Shown: positions 25,996-38,000, counted from the stretch's first letter. The stretch: DNA of 64,000 nt from Lepidurus packardi (GCA_023053545.1 JAKZAN010000006.1:6019001-6083000); one strand, 5' to 3'. Numbers and translations: made by a program. The notes: generated by a model from the sequence alone, not told the origin.

Positions 25996-28900
25996 TGTTG
26001 CACAACCCTTACTCCACCCGTAACAATTCCAAACGGAATATTCTACGCTAATTGCCCTGATAAGGTTGTCATCACAGCGATCCGAATCGCTGATAACTTG
26101 TCAAGTAGACAAGTACGAATCCGTAACAACTGCACCTCATTCAACTATTGCAAAGTTTCGCCCAAAACAAAAATGGCTAAAATAAAACTTTAAACTATAA
26201 CAACGTTTCGTTAAAAGAAAACTAGCTAAAATGGGCTCCAAAGAAAAGAAAAGAAAAATTTCCAAATAAATTTTTGTTGTTTGTTTAAAGAAAAAAAAAC
26301 GAATTGGTATGAGCCGACTGGTTCTAGTATTATCTTGGCTTTATAGCTTTAAATCTTCCTTTTGGGAACTGAGCCCCTTTCCTAGTTTATTTCTTTGTCA
26401 TACGTCATAACGGAGACCCTTTACAAGACGCGAGTTTAATAAAAAGAAGAAAAGCGAGAGTCACAAGTCCCCACTGTCATTAACAAGATCTTACCCCAGA
26501 AGCCTGGTCGACGCCTTTGATGACGGCTGTATACCACTGGGTGGTGCCTTCGGCTCGGTAAACCTGAGCTCGATACCCCACGACGACAGAGGGCGTGCTC
26601 ACTAAGATGCTTTGTCCAGCCTGTCGAGAAGCCCAAGTTCTCACAGCTTCAAGGGCAATCGGTGACGGAGTTCTTGCTGTGTTTGTTTGCAGCAAAGTAG
26701 GTGGAGAAGGCGTGGAAGTGGTTGAAACGGGAGGGGGCGTAGCTTGGGGTGACGACAAAGGTGAAGGGGTAGATCCAAGGGTTAGGCCAAGTTGTTCCCA
26801 CTCCTATTTAACATTCCAAAATATACATAATAATTATTTTAAAATATAAACATGTCGAGTTGTATCTATTGTATCACTCAAACAACTGGTCATCATTACT
26901 GTAATTATCTCCCGAGTTGACACCCCGAGTATTCGTATTTGATTACCAATTGAAATGCAAGCACAATTCGAAAAGGACTGTAAATTGAGTAAAAGGCTCG
27001 TAGGAATTCTACTACCCGTTTTATTCTCGTTCCTCCCTTTGCATTGGAGCAGTTTGCATTACAGTTATTCTAGCATGAGCAGATCATATTTCTAGTACAA
27101 GATTCAAGGCTATCGCCTCCTTGCCAACGTTGCAGAACAACCTCCCACTAAGGAAAAAGCTCGAGTTTAAAAACAAACCTACAACTTTTCCTTTTGTCAG
27201 AGACTAAATTAGGCGTAAAATTGTTCTAGCTGAAACGTAAGCATATTAATGAGAATAAGAATTGAGATAATAATAATAATGATAATAAATAGATAATAAG
27301 ATAAGAATATGAACAGCAGGGTTCAGCGAGGATACGGAGGACAAAGAGGGTATTTACCTGAAAGGGAACAAGTTGGGAGTATTCCACAAAGGCTAATTTC
27401 CGATCGACTAATAATTCCACAGGACACGTGTGGTCTTGTAGTACGTTCACTGCACTCTGGGCTAAAGTCAATTCATTACCGCAATCTAGAGTACACTTTT
27501 TGTTCTCACTGGTTTCTGGTTGATGACAGTGAGGCTTGTTGCCTGTGTTTACACTCTGTTTCTCACCAGCTTCTGCACCATGACGTGCTTCAAGTCCAGG
27601 TTCACTAATTTGCACACATCCACCACGATTCTCTTCAATCCATACGCCCAATTGGTTCACTAGACACGTGAATTTCTGTCAAAAAGAAAGAAAGAAAAGG
27701 AAAAAAAAAAGAATTAATTATGCAAAGTCCAGAGTACGGTTGCAAAAAGACAACAAATGATAAGCATGAACATGTTTACCAGAGCTGGCTGGGATGTCGT
27801 TTCGTCGTCTTCTTCAGGTGCGATCCATACAAGGGAATGTTCCACAAAAAAGGCGGCGTGCGCGGGGGGCGTATAAACAGACACCCAGCGACGTTGTTGC
27901 CAACCTTCGCTGTCAAACTCCACCAATACCTGTCAATACACAAGAGTAGAAAAAATACATTTAAGTCTCGCACGGAATTGCTCAATCTACTTTCGGCGGA
28001 GATTACAACTAAGGCTTTTGGAGACAATACAACTGAAAATGATTTCCAAAGAACACATTATGACATACGGCAACTGCTGACTCAATTTTGCCTCCAACTT
28101 ATGTAGGTCAGGCACCGCAGAGGGGTCCGGAATACCGTTATTATGCCGACCTAACCGAATTTTAAAGCTTGTGGCGAAACGCGTCGAAAATCCAAAGCAG
28201 AGCGGAGAAAACGGCAAACCATTTGTCAAAATACCTATCCACAACATTAATTGTTCTTTTACGACTTTTTTCCAGATTAATTTTGTTAGTACTTGTTTAT
28301 ACTTGTGTTCAGTACTTCAGCACTGAATTCAATACTATTTAGTTGAGTACTTGTTCCTTTAAACCATTTTTTCCATTCAATTTCGGATATGCGACGAACC
28401 CATTGTTAACACGTGGAGTAGTTGGGATAATGTGTCTTTTTTCTTCATGTCCTACTGAACATGTACAACACAATGCATATTTCAGACGGTGTTTCACCTA
28501 ATGAGGGTGTTCTAAATCTGTTTGTTTTAATTATTATTCCCGTGTATCCGGCACTTTCAATTTTTAGTCTGACTGGTTGCTTTGTTCTCTTATCTTACAT
28601 ATCAGCCAGTGTGTTCCAACAGACGAGTGGATCGATGCCATGCATGGCATCTAAAAGCAGACAGACACACACTACGGCCGTATGGGGAAGGGGAAGAAAA
28701 AATTTCCAAGGAAAAGCCTCTGCGATGCGGGGGGTTTTGCGTAACTCCGTTGCTTTTACGCTGAAGGGAGAGACGGTAGATAAGGAAACATGCACATCCC
28801 AATGACCCCTATAGATGTGTATTTTTCACGTCTTCATACTAACAGCCTTTTGCCCTACTTTTCATCAGTTTCTCTAGTCGTTTTCGCTCGCCCCCAGGGG

Positions 28901-30937
28901 GTCAGAAAGCCACAAACAACGCTAGCTTAAAACACAAAAAATTGCTATTTTAGAAAAGAAAAATCAAAAATGGACAGAACCACTGCAGGTTAACTGGATT
29001 TTTGCAGCAGTAAAATTCCAAAAGAATTTATAATTATATATATATATATATTAATATATATAATTTTCTATATAAAATATAGAAATGTTTATTTTATTTA
29101 TATGCATTAAAATTATTTATAATTATTGGTATTAATTTATTGTAAAATTATATAAACATTGTTAGATTGCATTTCATTGCCAGTTGGGATATTAAAGTGT
29201 ACGATAGCGTATTATCTTTATTCAAATTGAAATCGGATTTTCTCGGATGAAATCGCAAGTCGAACAAGAAGTGTACCAGAGGCAAAACGTCTATGAAAAT
29301 TCAGACTCTCACTGCTTTCTTAAAACATTGAAAAGAAGACCGATGGAAGGAAAAAGAACATTGATCGTAGGTTTGTCCACGACCTGAGATAAAATAATCA
29401 CGACAGGTGGAGTCTGTTTTGTACCCAATAACCTACAGTACTTTCTCGACATTGCTGCACTTTTCGTCGTCCAGTTTATGTGTATTCGATTGTGAACCAG
29501 CGTCTGGCGTGTAGCACTTTGACCTTCATTTGTGTATGCAAGGTCGTCTGCCTTATTAGTCAATATAGGGTAATCAATGCGATTCGCACGCAGTCTCGCG
29601 TTCTGTTATACTAATCTACTTTCCTAGCATATGTTCCCCACAAAACCTCCGCTTTCCCTACTTCGCATGTTCTTTGTCCATTTTTTCCCAGTATGCTTTA
29701 TCTCACAGTTCTGGTTTTGCGGGTCATCAACAATTTATATAACATGGCTATCATATAGACAAAAAGGAGGCATCTTCTCTGTCTTTCTGTCCGTGTTTCC
29801 AAGGAAGGGTGGATATATTCTGTCCCTTTTTACGTATGCCGTTCTTGCGTCGAGATCCTGAGCACGCATTCGTAGTAATAATAATAGCACAAGGAATTAT
29901 AACTTTTTACAACTTTAGGAAGAAAACTCATAACTTCCATGATGCGCTTGAACTAATATAAGAAAAATTGCAAGTCTGAGCATTACTGGGCAATGAGTTC
30001 CACAAAAAGGCTATTATCTGTCTTTTATTTTCACAAAATGAGTAAAAAAGTAAAGAAAAAAAGGTGTCAATGTCCCTTCTGGCATCGTGAGCTAAAAACG
30101 GGACTTTGGTCTGGCCAAGGTTTTGGTTCGGTCTGCGAATCAAGATGAAAAAAAAGTTTTCCTCAACAACATCCAGCAGCATCCAACGTAATTAAAAACT
30201 AAGAAACGCGAAGAAATCATGGGTGAGGTTATCCTTAGAAAGGGTGTGGAATGGAAAGAGTTTGGCCGTTCAATGACGCACGCTTGAGGCTGACGGAATT
30301 GAAAATAACACAATTCTCAGTATCCTACATGTATTAAGAAAACTAGTGTGGTTTGTGCAGGAATCTCTGAGGTCAAGGATGTGGCTTCTTTTAATGCGAT
30401 TACGGGCAAAACCTAGGGCTGGATGTCGTCAGGTAAGCTTATAGACACATTTAAATTTAACTTGGTAATCAAACAGAATCCCAGTTCCAGGAAACTTTGA
30501 GGTTAACATCAGAACGCCTTGAGATTCAATACGTCTGGAGATTTGTGAAAACAGAATAAGGAAAAATTATATTTTTTTCCTGGCTTTTGCGTAGTGGATA
30601 AATGGATGAGTTACGGTTGCATTCCAACGTAGACACAGCAGAAAGGTAGTTTGACAGGGTGTGGCAGACTATTATTTCCACTCGAGATAAGGTAAGAAGG
30701 AAACGGGAAAGAAATAGCACAACATCTTTGGCGATTTGATAGGATACGAGGATATTGTAGGCATAGTTTTACCTGCAAATCTGGATGATTGGATTCTCTA
30801 TGGGACGCAGCTTGAATGACACCCGCTTTCCAGGGCCATGTACGCACGGAACGCTGGCTATTGCACTTGTCACGATCGCCAGCACTCACACACACAAATC
30901 GCTTACCCACTACCTCCTCTCGGTATCGGCAGGCCAT
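354..30937 (-). CDS. KDM3: KDM3/JMJD1-type histone H3K9 demethylase
   Basis: Encodes a nuclear Fe(II)/2-oxoglutarate-dependent JmjC demethylase that in its family removes H3K9me1/2. Seventeen coding exons: 30773-30937, 27780-27929, 27358-27675, 26495-26803, 25659-25743, 25460-25560, 24572-24674, 12639-13980, 8533-8755, 7259-8458, 4430-5463, 3253-3749, 2824-3149, 2323-2661, 1225-2257, 677-993, 354-605. All phases agree and the sum is 2597 codons plus stop. The first six exons match the conserved KDM3 N-terminal region ([13 protein letters not shown] near residue 58; [11 protein letters not shown] near 197). The middle is low complexity: Ser/Ala/Thr-rich, an Arg/Glu-repeat helix (about 857-930), a Gln run and Pro-rich stretches. 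Then come the CRECRLTP block (about 1720), the C6 zinc finger [18 protein letters not shown] (about 1856), an LRDLL coactivator-type motif (about 2088) and JmjC. The HxD (HLDVSD, about 2382) and distal His (GAPHQV, about 2513) of the iron site are present. Far longer than Drosophila Kdm3. The start ATG is the first one opening the conserved N-terminus. Confidence 0.95.
3850..4357. mobile_element. TTAA-flanked TIR element, copy 1 (508 bp)
   Basis: Lies in the KDM3 intron 3750-4429. Its left end reads GGCTCCCGTATACCTTAGCT and its right end is a close inverted copy, ending GGTATATGGGAGCC followed by TTAA at 4358-4361. The left flank is TTCC, so the target duplication has decayed. Most of its interior aligns by eye to the longer copy at 11782-12590. 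No transposase reading frame is visible, so it is non-autonomous. TTAA target choice is typical of piggyBac-like elements, but family assignment is inference. Confidence 0.75.
5464..7258 (-). other. KDM3 intron, 1.8 kb, AT-rich
   Basis: Intron between the KDM3 exons 7259-8458 and 4430-5463, bounded by GT at the 7258 side and AG at the 5464 side on the minus strand. It holds a probable foldback repeat (about 5890-6650) and otherwise AT-rich sequence. The reading frames of 60-70 codons inside it show no recognisable protein. Confidence 0.7.
5890..6650. repeat. Probable foldback-type repeat with long degenerate inverted arms
   Basis: The left part (about 5890-6070) and the reverse complement of the right part (about 6470-6650) share an ordered series of motifs: GTTCGTT near the tip, CTTATAA blocks, GTCGACT, TTTGAAAGT and TCTCAAGTC. 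The arms are diverged, so pairing is imperfect. This arrangement suggests a non-autonomous inverted-repeat element. Exact ends and a target duplication are not clear. Confidence 0.45.
8961..9766 (-). mobile_element. Tigger/pogo-like non-autonomous DNA element, copy 1
   Basis: Carries the terminal motif TGCCGCTTATTGTGATCAC at its left end and its inverted copy at the right end (about 9741-9760). The subterminal ATTAAGCGG...TTCTAATAACCG motifs are shared with the copies at 21479-22320 and 57727-58610. A minus-strand frame at 9174-9416 (80 codons) includes VLYEWL and [11 protein letters not shown]. These resemble the CENP-B/Tigger DNA-binding helix-turn-helix (YEW...GP...EKAL), which suggests an N-terminal transposase remnant. 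No DDE catalytic domain is present. Boundaries are good to within a few bases. Confidence 0.75.
11782..12590. mobile_element. TTAA-flanked TIR element, copy 2 (809 bp)
   Basis: Bounded by TTAA at 11778-11781 and 12591-12594. Ends are inverted copies: GGCTCCCGTATACCTTAAGC on the left, and GCTAAGGTATACGAGAGTC on the right. It shares its left ~70 bp and right ~400 bp with the copy at 3850-4357 but has extra internal sequence rich in GTGACAC/GTGTCAC palindromic motifs. No transposase frame is visible. It sits in the 3.9-kb KDM3 intron. Two copies with matching tips and a perfect TTAA duplication make this a well supported non-autonomous element. Confidence 0.85.
20585..20710. repeat. Long hairpin, 35-nt arms, 56-nt loop
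   Basis: Arm 1 (20585-20619) and arm 2 (20676-20710) are reverse complements at 34 of 35 positions, and the single difference could form a G-U pair in one transcript sense. The loop is 56 nt. It lies in the giant KDM3 intron. It could be the stem of a small RNA precursor or a small foldback element. I see no second copy in the window, so it is not obviously part of a repeat family here. Confidence 0.7.
21479..22320 (+). mobile_element. Tigger/pogo-like element, copy 2, inverted
   Basis: Flanked by TA dinucleotides (21477-21478 and 22321-22322), as expected for the Tc1/mariner/pogo superfamily. Right end AATAAGCGGCAGCTACTG; left end TAGTAGAAACCG is a diverged inverted copy. It is in reverse orientation to the other two copies. 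From about 21845 the plus strand reads [10 protein letters not shown] and [14 protein letters not shown], closely matching the minus-strand frame of copy 1, then reaches a stop at about 21971. This shared peptide supports a common transposase ancestor. No catalytic domain is present. Confidence 0.8.
25926..25992. repeat. (AT)n microsatellite, ~33 units
   Basis: An uninterrupted alternating AT run of 67 bases in the KDM3 intron between exons 26495-26803 and 25659-25743. Reading frames through it are artefacts of the repeat. Confidence 0.95.
27930..30772 (-). other. KDM3 first intron, 2.8 kb
   Basis: Separates the first coding exon (ending ...GAT TTG CAG) from exon 2 (GTA TTG GTG). It contains an AT-rich block near 29030-29160 and simple ATA/AAT tracts. 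No recognisable coding sequence. Confidence 0.7.
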
Positions 30938-31300
30938 GGAGCATACCCATGCATGCTAATTATCACTAGCAACTAGCACAAAGCAAGAGTAATAATCCGT
31001 CCAAACCCACAGCTTCATAATGGGGGCGAGAAATCCAAGGTGTAAAGTTTACCAGCCAAGTTCCAACACAGAATATCACGAATGCACTGCCGAAATTCCT
31101 GCTTGAATCCCTCGTCTCCAGCAGCCCAACGGCAACTGGCGGAGAAATAGAGGAAATGGCGGGAAAGCGAGAGGGGAGGAGTACTTAGAGCGCAGGCTGG
31201 CTTTCGACGCCATTGCTCTTCGCTGATTGGTTCGAAGAGAATCATAATGATGCGCCGGTGATGGCCGCCATGACGTAACGAGGGAAGGTACACAAACATC
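30938..31300 (-). promoter_or_regulatory. Probable KDM3 promoter / 5' UTR
   Basis: Directly upstream of the KDM3 start codon. On the minus strand it contains a CCAAT box (ATTGG on plus at 31226-31230), a CRE-like TGACGTAA at 31271-31278 on plus, and GCCGCCAT/GGCGGCC motifs near 31260-31275 of the kind bound by YY1-like factors. Three upstream ATGs (first bases at 30954, 30950 and 30944) precede the main ATG and are all out of frame with it, so they would act as overlapping upstream frames if included in the mRNA. Promoter status is inferred from position and motifs. Confidence 0.45.
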
Positions 31301-31892
31301 CATTGTTTTTGCGGCTTGGACTAATATTGATGTAAAGAAATGAAATTGTCACAGTACAGTGTCAACGCATGCAATGCTTATTGAATGTCGCAATACAGAG
31401 ATTTTGGCTTGTATAATTTTACCACATTAATGCATATGGCATAATTTGAATAATATGTATCACCGAATTTAACCCTCCATAACCTATAAATGCAATGTAA
31501 TCAGATGTTTCTTACTCATAGTCAATTGTCTAGTGAATACAACTTACGTGCAACCTGTAGCTTAGAAAAGGCCTATACAAAAGTTGGTTAATAAACCACA
31601 TTTTATCACACGACGCAACCGAATCCTTAGTTAACTTTCAAGTTTCTAGCAAGCGAAAACAAGAAGGCCGGAACCCAGGGAACTCCTCCTCCAACCGACT
31701 TGGCGAATTTCAAGCTTCGCCCGCTAAGAAATATGGCGCTACCCGACAGTCGACGAACTCTTGAGCTGGTTTGTACAACAGTCTTCAAGGGTAAAACGGT
31801 TACGAAGCTCTGCAATTTTTATTTGGCATTTATAAGCGAACTTATATAAAAGTGTGTCGCAGTTATGGTTCTCGTGCAGAAAAAATGAGAAA
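31301..31892. other. Intergenic region between KDM3 and REEP
   Basis: Separates two divergently transcribed genes. AT-rich, with no recognisable coding frame; it must include the REEP promoter and 5' UTR, but I see no clear TATA box or initiator that I would stake a claim on. Confidence 0.5.
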
Positions 31893-34439
31893 ATGATATC
31901 CTCCCTTATATCACGCATTGTAATGTAAGTAGTCTCGAGTTTATCCTTTATTTCTCCATGTGTACAACGGAAAAACTTCAGTTTTTAAGTAATACTAATA
32001 TTTTCATTCCGCAATTTCTTACGCAGCCTATACTCACGGTTTTATTTCTCTCCTGTGTTTCTTTATCTTAACGTTCCTTAGTTTCTTTATATGGCCACGG
32101 TCAGTTTGGAGACTAAGTTTATGTAATTCCTTTGTGCGTTTGATTGAGGTTAAAGTGCTTCTTTGTCTAGTAAGTAGACTTAAGCCTTAAGGTAAAGCGT
32201 AATAGAAAGAACTAATGAAATCAGCGAGAGTTATGTTACTATGAATGGTGTAAACATAATCGTTTTTCAGGCATTAAAAAGTGCAAGTTTGTGGTTATTC
32301 TTGCTTGGCTAGCCATCCTTGACCTATATTGTTTTCCAGTTATGGTAACAAGGAGGCCTTTCGTTATACCAGTTGGTAAGGGGTCTGGTGTTACCAGAAC
32401 AGAGCATTGCAGCTCTGTGTCAACGCTATCTACCGTTTCACTTGCTTGGGAAATAAAAATAACCTAACTTCTTTGTTGTAGTTCTATTGGCAAAGGGCCC
32501 AGTGCCAGAACTTATAGGTCTCCCTTTGCGACGAAAATACTTAATTGTATTACGAGTTGCTTCATGAACACGAAGCTTAGACTTCCTTTCTTTCCAGACT
32601 CTTATTTGGAACCTTGTATCCTGCCTATGCTTCTTATAAAGCTGTCCGAACGAAAGATGTAAAGGAATATGTGAAATGGATGATGTACTGGATCGTTTTC
32701 GCCCTCTTTATATCCGTGGAAACTATCACAGACGTCTTTTTTAGCTTTTGGTAACCTAAGTCTATCTTATTCGGAATACGTTTGTCAACAATGCACTTTT
32801 TTCACCCTGCAGGTTTCCTTTTTATTATGAACTCAAAATCATAGTCGTCCTTTGGCTCTTATCGCCAGCTACTCAAGGCTCCAGTATTTTGTATCGAAAA
32901 TGCGTACATCCTCTTTTATCAAGTCGAGAACAGGTAAGCAGAGTTTTGCATAGAAAGCAAAAAAAAAAATCATGTTACAAGTCCTAATTCTTTCGTTTAG
33001 GAAATAGACGAGTGTTTAGCTCGAGCTAAAAAACAAAGTTATAGAACAGTATTGGAACTGGGAACGAAGGGAGTTCACTATGCTACGCAAGTGATCATGC
33101 AAACTGCAATAAAGGTAAGCTTTCTCCCACGTTTGTTTACGTGATAAACAGGTTTGACCTATAACTCGATTGTCCTAGGGTGGAGGAGGTCTAGTCAGTC
33201 AACTGAAGAAAAGTTACAGTGTGGGAGATCTACCTTCAGGAGGACGAAGTCAAAATGGGAGGGCATTAACTCGTCCAGCGTCTGTGCCTGAAGACGACGT
33301 TGTAGATAACACCACCTGGGTTGCAGGACGTCCATTGCCTACTTTGCCTGACATATCTGATTCTGAGCTAGATGAACACGGAGATCCTTTGATAGGTAAC
33401 AAGCTACATAACCATTTCATCAGGAAACGTCATCCCTCATTTAGACCCCGTTATGTACGTTTCCATGCCACCTCCTAACATGAGACCGCCCAGAGTCGTC
33501 AAGAGTCCGAAAGGCGTCTACTTTGGAGAAATAGATGGACATCCTCGAAGATTGGCAAGTGAAGATATGGCTTTTCTAGGGTAAATACTTTATTTTAGCT
33601 CCCGTTCTAAGTAGACCATGAAAGAAAGTTGGCTTTTTGTAGAGTCCGTTCGTCTGAAGATATGAACTTCTCCAGTAACGAGCAGCTCACTCATGTGGAT
33701 TCCCCGACAAGATTTATGCGAACCGGATCTTTGCGAGCACCCAGGCCTCAATCTCAAATCATAACAAGGAGTACTGGCATTCCTATAAAAGGCGTGTCCA
33801 ATACGAATCTGCAAGACCAGATTCCTGCGGACAAAACCAGAAAGGAGGTAATTTCACTACTTTTACTTTAGTAATAGATGTTCTAAAGAAATAGGAAATC
33901 ATTTTAGTAGTGAAAAGGTTCTTGTAAGAAAAGTTACTGATAGTTACTTGGGTATTCAGAGTCGGAAACGGGTGAAGGTTGCACCAGCTTCGGTGAAAAA
34001 ACGCAGAGCCCCTCTTCCTCCATCTTTTGTAGTACCCAAATCCTTTTCTCGTCACTCTTCCAACCTTGTATCTTCTACTTTGACCTCAGCACTACCCGTT
34101 CTTTGCTTGGGCCAGTGGGATGGCCTACCTTGGTCAGGTAAAAATTGTGCGCTCCTGCGTGAGAGTAACCGACCCACCCACTCCAAGCTAGCAAGAAAGT
34201 TCTTACGGACTTACTAATCACCTTCATTTCTATAACCAAAAAAGACACGGAAAATTGCAGTATTTATAACGAAGATTTCTGTCACAGGTTCCGTCTTATG
34301 CAACGTTACCTCGGCGCCGCAAAGCCACCAAAACGACCAAGAAACCCACGTGACCAATTCAGGTTGTGAAGTTGAAGCAGGGCATAGCAAATTGTCAGTG
34401 GATCCCAGCTCGTATTACGCATGTGATGGTCTGAGTTAA
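31893..34439 (+). CDS. REEP: REEP1-4-family ER-shaping membrane protein
   Basis: A TB2/DP1/HVA22-family hairpin membrane protein; the REEP1-4 branch bends tubular ER and links it to microtubules. Nine coding exons: 31893-31924, 32598-32750, 32813-32933, 33001-33114, 33179-33395, 33424-33580, 33643-33847, 33960-34137, 34288-34439; 442 aa. The first exon gives only ten codons plus two bases, beginning [10 protein letters not shown]. The family domain fills about residues 5-100 ([16 protein letters not shown], then [13 protein letters not shown] and WFPFYYELK, then WLLSP). The tail from about 140 is Ser/Pro/Arg-rich and probably cytosolic; it makes the protein longer than vertebrate REEP1/2 and closer to long insect ReepA forms. 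The start was chosen because it is the only upstream exon that restores the conserved N-terminus in frame with a GTAAGT donor. Confidence 0.9.
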
Positions 34440-35010
34440 CTCACGGTTCAGTCCTTCATTATTATAAAATCTATATAGCCAGGTTTGCAGCAGCCTTTGC
34501 TATCATTATACAACTTTAGTAGGTTTTTTAAAAGTTTTTTTAGCCCCTCCTTCCCTCTCCTCCTTGAATATACTAAATGTTGACATTATAGTAGCATTCA
34601 TATGTAAGGCAACAATTACGCTAGGCTAAATCTCTGTTCGTCTTCCCCTTCCGCCCTTCTGCGCACAAAAGACAAATTGTGATGAATCTCCAGCGCTTAG
34701 GAACTTATACACGGAGAATCACGTGTACGAACTGATGATTTAGGAGATTATAATGGCTAGGAAGGGCACACGCAGAAGGTCTTATTTTGCAAAAGTTTCA
34801 GGGCTACTTTCCTATTGGCATGCCACGATCCCTTTGCTTTGAATCCACATTTTGTACGTTTGCCGTCAATAAAAAAAATCAATGTTTCAAGAGAACCTGG
34901 AGTGATATGTACATTTTGGCTAAGCTTGGCTATGAAAACTGATAAGAAAAAGTATGAAGTACTTACGCATCCGAGTTAGCGTGTGTTAATGAGAAGTGTG
35001 CGATGATATA
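34440..35010. other. Convergent 3' ends of REEP and transferrin A
   Basis: REEP (plus) and transferrin A (minus) end towards each other here. It probably holds the REEP 3' UTR, ending near a poly(A) signal at 34868. No coding sequence seen. Confidence 0.6.
34868..34873 (+). terminator. Poly(A) signal, REEP
   Basis: AATAAA hexamer about 430 bp after the REEP stop codon and followed by an A-rich run. Confidence 0.55.
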
Positions 35011-38000
35011 CTAAAATGCAGTGTTAGCGAGCCAAAGTGCAACTGTCACTGTCATTAGGAAAATGGACCAGGGTGAAACACTTGCTGCACCACAAGAAAC
35101 CCGCTCCATCATACGTACAAAGTCCGGATTTAGCGCGTCCACATAACTCACGGACCCCACATCAATCAGTCGTTCGGTTTCATCCTAATAGTGAACACAG
35201 TTTTATCAAACCTATTGCTTAATGTAGAATGTGCGATTCCAACGTACCTTGAAAAGTAGATTGGGTATCCCATCGTAAGGACCAAAGAGTCGGAATACAA
35301 CTTGTCCACCACTGGCTGGACTAAAGTTGTCAGATAAGCGCATCAACACTATACGCATTTCTTCGGTCTTCTCCGCTGACTTCCAGCCGTCAGTCATGAT
35401 CTATTATTGATGTTGAGACAACGAGAAATACAGCTCCGAATTAGACACGTGAGCGACAGGGACCGAAAAAATTTACCTTATGAGCGGGTACTTTGCCTAA
35501 GTTACAGTTCTGAAACTCTTGCAAGCTCCTCACGCCACCGTCTTTGCAAAGCAAGCGGAATTGCTGCGAACTTAAGCCTGCAGCCCAGGGACTGAGGAGA
35601 TTATTGCCATCTTAGCAAACACGAATGTTAAAACTAGTTTGTCTTTTTCTACGGTCTCTTTTACCAGTATTGAGTAACGGGGTTATATGGTCAACAAAGG
35701 CTACGTCGCCGCCTCCTTCTACTAGGCAATGGAAAGCTCCTTGGAAGGATGAAAACATCTCCAACAGTGGGTTAGATGAGCACCGTCCTCGAGTGCCTAT
35801 AAGTAGTTCAATTAGTCATGAATTACTATAGTACAACTTTTAAGACTGTAAAACCTGTCCCGTCGATTCCGACACACAAAGAGCACAAAGAATCCGGATT
35901 ATCTCGAAAAACATCGTTCATAAGTTCTTTGGCTCCTGGCGCGCACGACTGACGGAAGAATTGGCCCATGGCTCTACCGAAATGACATCTATGGGGCGTA
36001 ATTAGTTGCTTTTCGGACAAAGCATGCACAGGAATGTTCCAACCTGCCCAAAGCAACCTACTTCATTAGTAGTTATAAAAACAATGGAAGAAACTCACCA
36101 GAAGTGCGCCCAAAACCTGTGTGACACGATTTCTTGTCCCTTAGATCTTCTAAACGGTTTATTCCGCTATTAGCCTTTATTATAGCTACGGAGTAATAGG
36201 CGGCGTCACCCAAACCGGGATATACTTCAGTAACAATGGGTTTTAATCCATACGATCTATCAAAAGCAGCTGAAGCATTAAAAAAATCTGATTTTGTTTC
36301 AAACAGTTACCTGCCACCACGATAAGCTTCTCCTCCGTCAAAGCTGCGCAAGTCAGCGTCACCAAGACGAATTCGCTCCATGCAATCCGGCACGGACGAC
36401 CCTCGCACACATGCGATTTCCGGTAAGATACGTCTGGACAAAGCAGCTAGACGCAAGTCTTGACATTTCATTTGCTCCTTGTCTGAGATGACACAGAAAC
36501 GAATAGGCCTGCCTCGGCAGCCCCGTCCTTCTATACTTAACGTATAATTACCTACCGATAGATAATGACTTGATTTGTGAGAAATGTTTTTTAAAATAAA
36601 TCATAAGCAATGGTACTTCTTGCGAGATACTCTGAGGCAGTGACCAAAGATAGCTCATCGAAGGGAAATGCAACTGAATCAAGCTCGAATCCTAACACTC
36701 GGTTTAACCAATCATTGAACCTGCCATTCCCCGAGCGAGCCAGATCCACTGCTCGCGTAACTTTTTGCTGCATGTCTTTGATCGTAACCCTATTTCACAA
36801 AATTAAATATCTGAGGTATGTACCTAATAGAGATTCACATACAGAGGAGTAGTGCGTCTGGTTAAGAATCCATTCCATGGTTTAGCAGACCAAGCACAAG
36901 GAAACGGAGTCGTAATAGGCCGGCGTCCGCCATCGGGACACAAGAAGCTGAACGAGTTGGCTTCTGCGACAGGATTCCCCGTATTCAGCTAAACACATTT
37001 TTGACATTAGGAATTTTTTCTGTAGGGAAATCCTTGAGAAAATACTTACACCGAACATGAAGCGGACGGTATCATAAGTAGTCCAAGCAACGTGTCCTAC
37101 GCCGCTCATAATACACTTCAATGCTCCTTCATTGCCCGCAAACTGATCCGCGTCGGAACAAGAGCGAGGATCGCGACACGCTGAACATAAATTGGGATAC
37201 CGATCCTCTGCGAATTACATAGGGAACGGAAAGTATTAATCAGAAGCGGATTAAAAAACAGTTAGTATACTTAATAGGCGATCGTGATAGCGATCAGGGG
37301 TCCATTTGCCAGGAACACAAGCTCGATCGAAGAATTTCGCCACTGCAGCAATCTCATGTTCGACAATAGGTTGGTTTCCCTGGCATTCTGGTCTAATGAG
37401 CTGGTCGGCTGTCAACTACACCGAGAATGTTCCTTATTTTTTAGTATTCAAATTTGTATCCGCTGTTTTTACCCTGGGAATGGGAACGTGCCAACCAACA
37501 GTTCTTCCATAACCTGGGTGACAAGATACTTTTCCTCGCAAGTCCCCTGGGTAGTTAATTTGGGCGTCATTACGAACCACTGCTACAGATACCCATCTGA
37601 ACATGTCTAACTCCCCATAAGTAACGAATTATTGTATCGTTTTTGCAAATTTGGTGGCAAATACCTAAAGGTGCTAACCCGGTACGAGTCTCCATAAACA
37701 CGGCTAGGGAATCGTCCATAAACTTGGCAGCAATATACATGTCTTCGGGTTCGAAAGGAGCCAAGTCTGCCAAGCCATTTTGGATCTTCTTCATGCAGTC
37801 CAATCTTTAAAAATAATGTAAAACAATTACCTAAACGTGTACATTCCGAACTGTACTATTCACAAAAATGCATAACACGCAGTTTCGGAGTTGGTACGCT
37901 AACAAAAAGTTAAGACAGACATCAGGAAAAACGAAAGACAAGGAAAAGCGGAACCAATTTTGATGAGAGTTTCCGCTTGTAACTCCCTTCCGTTTCCTTC

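Noticed and set aside
25776-26193. Frames with long Ile-Tyr repeats on both strands
   Set aside because: Produced by the (AT)n microsatellite.
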